A model generated the notes under the pieces. That model had not been told where the DNA came from, searched no databases, and saw nothing but the letters and a program-made list of their open reading frames with translations. Below, one piece after another: positions 58,292-64,000 of a DNA stretch of 64,000 nucleotides. The translations under genes and the position numbers were made by a program. Every line of letters begins with the position of its first letter. Position 1 is the first letter of the stretch. The stretch is from NCBI RefSeq assembly GCF_001421355.1, contig NZ_LMKC01000005.1, positions 11,001 through 75,000 of the forward strand, given 5' to 3'. Origin of the DNA: Sphingomonas sp. Leaf9. Its GTDB lineage: Bacteria; Pseudomonadota; Alphaproteobacteria; Sphingomonadales; Sphingomonadaceae.

Positions 58292-61200
58292 ATGGTGGTA
58301 CGCCATAAGCAGACGGCTATGGACGGTTTGAACGCGCGCAAGCGGCTGGGTGCAACGGCATCGATGCTGGCGCTGACGGTAGCGGTGCAGCTGGCAGCCA
58401 CCGGCGCCATGGCACAGACGACGGCGGCGCCCGCATCGCGCGACGACACGTCGAAGCCGCAGACCGAAGTCGCGCCGCAGACCGACGGCATTCCGGCCGG
58501 CAGCGGTGCTGGCAAGCGCCCCGTTTCGGGCAGCATGTCGATCCAGAACCAGGGCACCGTCGACCAGTCCAACGTGACGGCATCGGACGTTCAGACCCCG
58601 GCCGCCAATACGACGGACGGAGATGACATCGTTGTCACCGGTCTGCGTCAATCGCTGGCGAACGCACAGTCGATTAAGCGCAATGCTGACACCGTTGTCG
58701 ACGCGATCACCGCCGAAGACATCGGCGCCCTTCCCGACCGTTCGGTCAACGAAGCGCTGCAGCGCGTCGCCGGCGTCGCGATCACCCGCTTCGCCGCTGC
58801 GACCGACACCGCACACTTCTCGGTCGAAGGCTCGGGCGTCACGATCCGCGGCCTCGCCTATGTCCGTGGCGAATTCAACGGCCGCGACAGCTTCGGCGTC
58901 GGTGGCGGTCGTGAAATCGGCTTCAACGACGTGCCGACCGAACTCGTCGGCTCGGTCGAGGTGTACAAGAACCTGACCGCCGACATGATCGAAGGCGGCA
59001 TTTCGGGTTCGGTCAACATCAACACCCGCAAGCCGTTCGATACCAAGGACACGCTGGTCTATCTGTCGGGCAGCGTGAACTATGGCGACTATAACGGTCG
59101 CAGCGAGCCGGCCGTGGTTGGCCTGTTTTCGAAGCAGTGGGACCTGAACAGCGGCGGACGCTTCGGCATCATGGCCAGCGGCAGCTACAACCGCCAGCGC
59201 AGCCGGTCGGACTCGGTGTTCTATTCGGCGTTCCTGCCGCGTTACAACGACGACAAGAACGGCAACGGCGTACAGGACAATGGCGAAGGCCGCGTCCTGA
59301 ATGGCGGCACCCCATACCAGTCGACGCTGTTCGACCGCTATCCGGTCCCGTCGGGCCGCGATGTCGTCTATGTGCCGCTGGGCGCGGGCATGCGCATGCA
59401 GAATTTCGACCGCAAGCGCGTCGGCTATTCGGGCGCCGCGCAGTATGAGAACGCATCGCGCAACCTGTTGGTCACCGCGCAGTTCCTGCGCGCCGAATCG
59501 TCGCAGACCTGGCTCGACCGCACCGTCGAACCCAACGTCTATTACGCCGATGCGAACGCCATCTTCCCGCAGGCCGGCACCACGCCGACCTATAACGACG
59601 ACGGCCTGTTCACGAGCGGCTCGCTGATCCGTCAGGGCGGCGGTCAGTACACCACGCTGGGCAACCGCTACTTCCAGACGAAGGGTTATACCCAGGACCA
59701 GTCGCTGAACGTGAAGTGGGACCCGACCGATCGTCTGCACCTGAACTTCGACGGGCAGTACGTCTATTCGAAGGCGCGCGATTCGGACGACGTCGTCGAA
59801 CTGGCGAACTTCAACGGCGTGTCGATCGACGGTCGCGGTGACGTGCCGCAGATCAACCTGATCCCGGGGAACGGCCAGTCGGTCGCGAACTATTTCGGCA
59901 GCCAGACCAACACCTATATCCGCGACGCAATGAACAATCGCACGCACAGCGATGGCGACGAATGGGCGTTCCGCGCCGATGCGCAGTATGACGTGTCGGA
60001 CGATTCGTTCCTGCGCAAGATCCGCGTCGGTGGCCGCTATGCCACCCGCGACCAGACGGTGAAGGCCAACGACTACAACAACTGGGGCGCGGTGTCTGAC
60101 ACCTGGACCTCGGGCGGGCTGGCGTCGGTGGACAAGTATCGCGACAGCATGTCGCCGGTGAACTTCGCCGACTTCTATCGCGGTCAAGCGGTGCAGCCGC
60201 CGACGGCGTGGGGCATCCGTGACAACATCCTGACCGACCATGACGCGCTGACCGCGCTGCTGCGCACTGCCACCAAGCAGGGCGGCGGCGGCTATACCCC
60301 GCTCGAGGATCGCGGCACGGCCGCCGCGCCGCTCGTCGACGGTTATTTCCGGCCGAACGAAGTCTATCGCATCACCGAAAAGACCTATTCGGGCTATGCG
60401 CGCCTCGACTTCGGTGTCGACGACATCGGCGGCGGCTCGTCCAGCCTGTCGGGCAATATCGGCCTGCGCTTCGTCCATACCGAGGACCAGTCCTTCGGTG
60501 CGACCGCGTTCCCGAACATTGCCAACACGCTCGGCGGTTTCCCGACCGTCGCGGCGTTCTGCGCCAGCCCGAACACCACCGGCACCGTTCGCCCGATCTG
60601 TACGCTGTCGGCCGCACAGCAGCAGGCGATCGTTGCCTTCTCGAACAACGGGTCGATCAACGACGTCGCTTCCCAGAAGTTCGACAAGTGGCTGCCCAGC
60701 CTGAACATCAAGTATCAGGCGACCGACCAGCTGCTGTTCCGCGTCGCGGCATCGAAGGCGATTTCGCGTCCGGGCTTCACCGATCTGCGCAACTTCGTCG
60801 GCCTGTCGCCGTCGTCGTCGAACACGACCGGCATCTACGGCTTCTCGGCCAATGCCCGGAACCCGTTCTTGCGTCCGATCGATGCGAAGCAGGTCGACCT
60901 GACCGCCGAATGGTATTTCGCCAAGGTCGGTTCGCTGACCGCAGCGGTGTTCTACAAGCAGTTGTCGAACATCATCCTCGACAATTTCGGGTATAGCCGC
61001 AGCTTCACGAACAACGGCCAGACCTTCGCCGCCACGATCAACGGCCCGGTCAACGTGCCGGGTAAGGCGAACATCAAGGGTGCGGAATTATCGTACCAGC
61101 AGACCTATGATTTCCTGCCGGGCGCGCTGCGTGGGTTGGGGACGCAGGCGACGTTCACGTACATCTCGCCGGGTCAGCTGCCCAACGCACGGCCGGACAA

Positions 61201-61600
61201 CCGTCCGGAAGACGGCAACCGTCCGCCGCTCGACGTTGCGGGTCTGTATGACGGCCTGCCGCTGGCGCAGCTGTCGAAGTACAACTTCAACGTCTCGGCC
61301 TTCTACGACCTGGCCGGGGTCTATGCGCGCATCGCGTATAGCTGGCGTTCGAAGTATCTGCTGACCAACCGCGACTGCTGCTTCCCGTTCCTGCCGGTCT
61401 ATTCGGACGCGACGGGCCAGGCGGACGCCTCGCTGTTCTATACGGTCAACAAGCAGTTCAAGATCGGCGTGCAGGTCCAGAACCTGCTCGACGCGACGAC
61501 CAAGACCTCGTTCGTGCTGAACGGCGACGGCCTCGAAGCGCCGCGTTCGTACTTCAAGAGCGATCGTCAGTTCCAGCTGAGCGTCCGCCTGACGCTCTGA
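58292..61600 (+). CDS. TonB-dependent receptor of the carbohydrate type
   Basis: A 1102-residue outer-membrane receptor of the long Xanthomonas/Caulobacter type. A signal peptide ends GAMAQ (~41), then a Thr/Asp-rich linker and TonB box DDIVVTG at 111-117. The plug follows (NADTVVDAITAEDIGALPDRSVNEALQRVAGVAI), then a large barrel ending SDRQFQLSVRLTL. ATG 58292 was taken with GGAGG upstream; GTG three bases earlier is possible. It likely imports oligosaccharides released by the GH27, CE2-like and GH5 enzymes encoded around it (inference). A terminator follows at 61630. Confidence 0.95.
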   Translation: MVVRHKQTAMDGLNARKRLGATASMLALTVAVQLAATGAMAQTTAAPASRDDTSKPQTEVAPQTDGIPAGSGAGKRPVSGSMSIQNQGTVDQSNVTASDVQTPAANTTDGDDIVVTGLRQSLANAQSIKRNADTVVDAITAEDIGALPDRSVNEALQRVAGVAITRFAAATDTAHFSVEGSGVTIRGLAYVRGEFNGRDSFGVGGGREIGFNDVPTELVGSVEVYKNLTADMIEGGISGSVNINTRKPFDTKDTLVYLSGSVNYGDYNGRSEPAVVGLFSKQWDLNSGGRFGIMASGSYNRQRSRSDSVFYSAFLPRYNDDKNGNGVQDNGEGRVLNGGTPYQSTLFDRYPVPSGRDVVYVPLGAGMRMQNFDRKRVGYSGAAQYENASRNLLVTAQFLRAESSQTWLDRTVEPNVYYADANAIFPQAGTTPTYNDDGLFTSGSLIRQGGGQYTTLGNRYFQTKGYTQDQSLNVKWDPTDRLHLNFDGQYVYSKARDSDDVVELANFNGVSIDGRGDVPQINLIPGNGQSVANYFGSQTNTYIRDAMNNRTHSDGDEWAFRADAQYDVSDDSFLRKIRVGGRYATRDQTVKANDYNNWGAVSDTWTSGGLASVDKYRDSMSPVNFADFYRGQAVQPPTAWGIRDNILTDHDALTALLRTATKQGGGGYTPLEDRGTAAAPLVDGYFRPNEVYRITEKTYSGYARLDFGVDDIGGGSSSLSGNIGLRFVHTEDQSFGATAFPNIANTLGGFPTVAAFCASPNTTGTVRPICTLSAAQQQAIVAFSNNGSINDVASQKFDKWLPSLNIKYQATDQLLFRVAASKAISRPGFTDLRNFVGLSPSSSNTTGIYGFSANARNPFLRPIDAKQVDLTAEWYFAKVGSLTAAVFYKQLSNIILDNFGYSRSFTNNGQTFAATINGPVNVPGKANIKGAELSYQQTYDFLPGALRGLGTQATFTYISPGQLPNARPDNRPEDGNRPPLDVAGLYDGLPLAQLSKYNFNVSAFYDLAGVYARIAYSWRSKYLLTNRDCCFPFLPVYSDATGQADASLFYTVNKQFKIGVQVQNLLDATTKTSFVLNGDGLEAPRSYFKSDRQFQLSVRLTL

Positions 61601-61629
61601 TCCTTCGGCTTCGAAGGACACCTGTTCAG

Positions 61630-61663
61630 GGGGTCGCAACCATCCGGTTGCGGCCCCTTTTTT
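61630..61663 (+). terminator. Rho-independent terminator
   Basis: Stem ggggtcgcaacc / ggttgcggcccc (one G-U), loop of 4 nt, then TTTTTT. It ends the TonB receptor transcript, so the GH5 gene must have its own promoter. Confidence 0.92.
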
Positions 61664-61714
61664 CTGCACCGAGCCGCCGCTGGGTAATTGAGAAAACAAA
61701 TATCAATATTGCCG

Positions 61715-61744
61715 TTGACAGCGATGACACTCCCCGCCCAATCT
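61715..61744 (+). promoter_or_regulatory. Possible promoter of the GH5 gene
   Basis: TTGACA at 61715-61720 and caatct at 61739-61744 with an 18-bp spacer; the -10 is weak. Upstream lies AT-rich DNA (gaaaacaaatatcaatattgcc). It is placed between the receptor terminator and the GH5 start. Confidence 0.4.
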
Positions 61745-61805
61745 GTCGGTATCGATCAAGACAAGGACGCGGCGGCATCGGATCGACGCGCACGAAGGGG
61801 ACCTG

Positions 61806-63149
61806 ATGACCAACATCGCTCGACGCACATTCCTCGGCACGTCCGCCCTGCTGGCCGGGTGCACCATGGCGGCCGGCGCGGTCGCGACCGCGCCGGCCGC
61901 CACGAACCGCGCCTTCGTCCGGCGCGACGGCGCGCGGCTGATGGTTGGCACCGAACCCTATCGCTTTGCCGGTGCCAACATCTGGTACGCGGCCTATCTC
62001 GGTGCCGATGCCCCTTATGGTGACCGCGCGCGGCTGGGGCGTGAACTGGACGCGCTGGCGGCGATGGGCGTGACCAATCTGCGCGTGCTGGCCTCGGCCG
62101 AGGAAGGGCCGCTCAAGAATTCGATTAAGCCGGGCTTTCGGGGGCCGAGCAAGGACTACAACCAGACGCTGCTCGCCGGGCTCGACTATGCGCTCGCCGA
62201 AATGGCCAAGCGCAACATGCGCGCGGTGCTGTACCTGACCAATTTCTGGGAATGGTCGGGCGGCATGATGACGTACCTGTCCTACGTCAATGGCGGCCAG
62301 TATCTGAACATGAACGATCCGGCGCATCCGTGGCCGGAATTCGCGAACTACAATGCGCAATTCTACGGCAATGCCCGCGCGATGGAGCTGTATCGCGACT
62401 GGATCCGCACCGTGGTCGGCCGCACCAACAGCGTGACTGGCCAGCGTTATGCCGACGATCCCGCGATCATGGCATGGCAGCTGTCGAACGAACCGCGCCC
62501 CTCGGGCGACCTCGCGCACGCCAACCTGCCGCAATTCTACGCCTGGGTCCGCTCCAGCGCACAGCTCATCAAGTCGATCGATCCCAACCACCTGGTCTCG
62601 ACCGGCAGCGAAGGATTGAAGGGCGGGCTGGAGCGCGCCGACATCGTGCTGGCCGAACATGCCATCCCCGAAATCGACTATCTGACCGTACACATCTGGC
62701 CGAACAACTGGGACTGGGTAAAACAGACCGACCTCGCCAACACCGCCGCCCGTGGCGAAGCGCTGACCGACAAATATATCGCCGACCATGTCGCGCTGGC
62801 GAAGCAACTGAACAAGCCGATGGTGATCGAGGAGTTCGGCTATCCGCGCGACGGTGGCAGCAACGATCCCGCGGTGGCGACCACCTACAAGGATCGCTTC
62901 TACGGCCGCATCTATGCCGCTGCGCTGAAAAGCATGGCCGAGGACGGGCCGATCGTCGGCACCAATTTCTGGGCATGGAATGGCGAGGCGCGGGCACAGC
63001 ATCCCGACTATCGCTTCGCCGAGGGCGACCGGCAGTATATGGGCGATCCGCCCCATGAACCGCAGGGCTGGTACGGCATCTTTACCGGCGACACGACCAT
63101 CCGGCTGGTCGCGGACCAGGCGGCGGCGATCGCCCGGTTGCCGCGCTAG
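61806..63149 (+). CDS. GH5-family beta-mannanase-like enzyme, Tat-exported
   Basis: A 447-residue glycoside hydrolase. The twin-arginine signal ARRTFLGTSALLAGC ends in a lipobox-like LAGC. The (beta/alpha)8 barrel has FAGANIWYAAYLG near the start, the acid/base E229 in AWQLSNEPRPSGD and the nucleophile E343 in VIEEFGYPRDGGSND, with VHIWPNNWDW and GTNFWAWNGEAR forming the cleft. This matches GH5 endo-beta-1,4-mannanases (subfamily 7-like) from memory. With the alpha-galactosidase and esterase nearby, a galactomannan or acetyl-galactoglucomannan substrate is likely (inference). Confidence 0.9.
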   Translation: MTNIARRTFLGTSALLAGCTMAAGAVATAPAATNRAFVRRDGARLMVGTEPYRFAGANIWYAAYLGADAPYGDRARLGRELDALAAMGVTNLRVLASAEEGPLKNSIKPGFRGPSKDYNQTLLAGLDYALAEMAKRNMRAVLYLTNFWEWSGGMMTYLSYVNGGQYLNMNDPAHPWPEFANYNAQFYGNARAMELYRDWIRTVVGRTNSVTGQRYADDPAIMAWQLSNEPRPSGDLAHANLPQFYAWVRSSAQLIKSIDPNHLVSTGSEGLKGGLERADIVLAEHAIPEIDYLTVHIWPNNWDWVKQTDLANTAARGEALTDKYIADHVALAKQLNKPMVIEEFGYPRDGGSNDPAVATTYKDRFYGRIYAAALKSMAEDGPIVGTNFWAWNGEARAQHPDYRFAEGDRQYMGDPPHEPQGWYGIFTGDTTIRLVADQAAAIARLPR

Positions 63150-63159
63150 AAGCGACCTT

Positions 63160-63187
63160 CGTCATTCCCGCGCAGGCGGGAATGACG
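63160..63187. repeat. Short hairpin CGTCATTCCCGC
   Basis: Perfect 12-bp arms cgtcattcccgc / gcgggaatgacg around a 4-nt loop, between the GH5 stop and the convergent amidase stop. It probably serves as a bidirectional transcript end; same family as the hairpins at 1924 and 51555. Confidence 0.75.
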
Positions 63188-63198
63188 GCAGGCGCGGG

Positions 63199-64000
63199 TC
63201 AGCGCCCAGCCCCCTCCAGCCCCGGTGCCACCGCCGCCTGCGGGAGGTAACGCGGCGCGACCCGTGCCTTTGATCGCTGTTCATAGGCATAGCCCGCCGA
63301 CAGGATCGCCGCATCGGCGCCCGCCGTGCCGATGAACGACAGCCCGACCGGCAACCCCTGCATCAGCCCCATCGGCACGGTCAGATGCGGATAGCCGGCG
63401 ACGGCAGGTAGTTCGGACGCCGACGGCCCGCCATATTGGTCGCCATAGACCGGATCGCTGAGCCACGCGGCGGCATAGGTCGGTTCGACCAGCAGATCGG
63501 CCCGCGCGGTCTTCAGCATCGCATCGATCCCCTCGCGCCCCGCCAGCCGCAGCGAGGTTGCGCGTGCGGTGCGATAGGCGGGATCGGCCAGCCCCTTGCT
63601 CTCCATCGCCGCCTCGAACAATTCCTGTCCGAAAAACGGCATCTCGGCAGCGACGTTCGCGCGGTTGAACGCGACGACCTGCGCCAGCGTCCGTGCCCTA
63701 ACCGCAGACGGCGTGGTCGCCAGATAGGCGTCGAGGTCGGCCTTCAGTTCGGTCTTCAGCACCAGCAGTTCCGCCTCGCCCAGCCCGTCGAGCTTGGGCG
63801 GCGTCACCTCGACCAGCGTCGCCCCGGCCGCGCGCAGGACCTTCAGCGCCGCATCGAACCGCTCGGCCAATGCCGTGGGCAGCCCAGCCGGACGAATGAC
63901 GCCGACCCGCTTGCTCTTGAGCGCGCCTGCCGACAGCCCGGCGGCATAATCGCGCACGACCGTCCGCGCGGTGGCCGCATCGGTCGGATCGGGACTGGCC
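63199..64000 (-). CDS. Amidase-family protein, partial (C-terminal part)
   Basis: The gene continues past the right edge; the visible 267 codons are the C-terminal part of an amidase-signature enzyme. The incoming frame reads ASPDPTDAATARTVVRDYAAGLS, the linker after the catalytic core, then KSKRVGVIRPAGLPTALAERFDAALKVL and the ending SASELPAVAGYPHLTVPMGLMQGLPVGLSFIGTAGADAAILSAGYAYEQ, which is typical. The Ser-cisSer-Lys triad would lie beyond the window. Secretion and substrate cannot be judged. Confidence 0.9.
   Translation of the reverse strand, partial: ASPDPTDAATARTVVRDYAAGLSAGALKSKRVGVIRPAGLPTALAERFDAALKVLRAAGATLVEVTPPKLDGLGEAELLVLKTELKADLDAYLATTPSAVRARTLAQVVAFNRANVAAEMPFFGQELFEAAMESKGLADPAYRTARATSLRLAGREGIDAMLKTARADLLVEPTYAAAWLSDPVYGDQYGGPSASELPAVAGYPHLTVPMGLMQGLPVGLSFIGTAGADAAILSAGYAYEQRSKARVAPRYLPQAAVAPGLEGAGR

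Noticed and set aside
58181..60478. 765-codon open frame on the minus strand
   Set aside because: Opposite the carbohydrate TonB receptor, crosses the divergent promoter region, and lacks any family feature.
1..64000. CRISPR array, prophage, insertion sequence or integrase
   Set aside because: No regularly spaced direct repeats, transposase, integrase or phage structural genes were seen on either strand.

Overview
The window is a 64-kb, gene-dense, GC-rich stretch of an alphaproteobacterial chromosome, most likely from a Sphingomonas-like member of the Sphingomonadaceae. The evidence is the gene repertoire: large TonB-dependent receptors, a DUF2794 protein, a small CxxC protein with an acidic tail, a CP4-type EPSP synthase, a Pho regulon with phoR first and phoB last, and dispersed GTCACCCC-type intergenic palindromes. 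All assignments come from reading the sequence and from recalled family knowledge; no database search was run. I see no insertion sequence, prophage, CRISPR array or rRNA. Two tRNA genes are present: Ala-GGC and Leu-UAA.

Layout, left to right. 1-6.7 kb: a possible organic-phosphate scavenging region, with a broken YdeI-like gene, a gamma carbonic anhydrase, a histidine acid phosphatase, a TonB-dependent receptor, a divergent DeoR-family regulator and an exo/endonuclease/phosphatase-fold enzyme. 6.8-14.3 kb: amino-sugar supply, with glmU-glmS, a HAD phosphatase, a short-chain dehydrogenase, and wecB-wecC, which make UDP-ManNAcA. 14.3-17.4 kb: an ankyrin protein with an apparent frameshift, then a tightly overlapped four-gene operon (Tat-exported small protein, PqqD-like protein, HprK-related kinase A, nucleotidyltransferase). 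This matches the functionally undescribed HPr-rel-A system. 17.6-24.8 kb: phoR-pstSCAB-phoU-phoB. 24.8-27 kb: a secreted Pro/Thr-rich protein whose ribosome-binding site and start codon lie inside a near-perfect 25-bp hairpin, a VOC protein and a polytopic membrane protein.

27-36 kb: DUF2794 and cysE, a TauE/SafE exporter, ahpC/ahpD opposite oxyR, a fasciclin protein, pgsA-moaD-moaE, an LplT-like transporter, a 51-residue membrane peptide and a Crp/Fnr regulator. 36-41.6 kb: tRNA-Ala, aroA-cmk, nadC, RNase T2 and small membrane or secreted proteins. 41.6-49.8 kb: an orphan peptide-binding lipoprotein, tRNA-Leu, and a valine catabolism cluster (mmsA, acyl-CoA dehydrogenase, HIBCH, enoyl-CoA hydratase, mmsB) interrupted by a polysaccharide deacetylase.

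50-63.2 kb is a carbohydrate utilisation locus that looks suited to a galactomannan-type polymer: GH27 alpha-galactosidase, CE2-like esterase, JmjC/cupin protein, three overlapping tryptophan-halogenase-family genes (the middle one apparently without catalytic residues), a 1102-residue TonB receptor and a GH5 mannanase-like enzyme. The role of halogenase paralogues in such loci is not established. A partial amidase gene runs off the right edge.

Three ~130-bp palindromic elements (near 6.8, 11.75 and 45.9 kb) and several short hairpins are dispersed between genes. One long element appears to supply the Shine-Dalgarno of the HIBCH gene.
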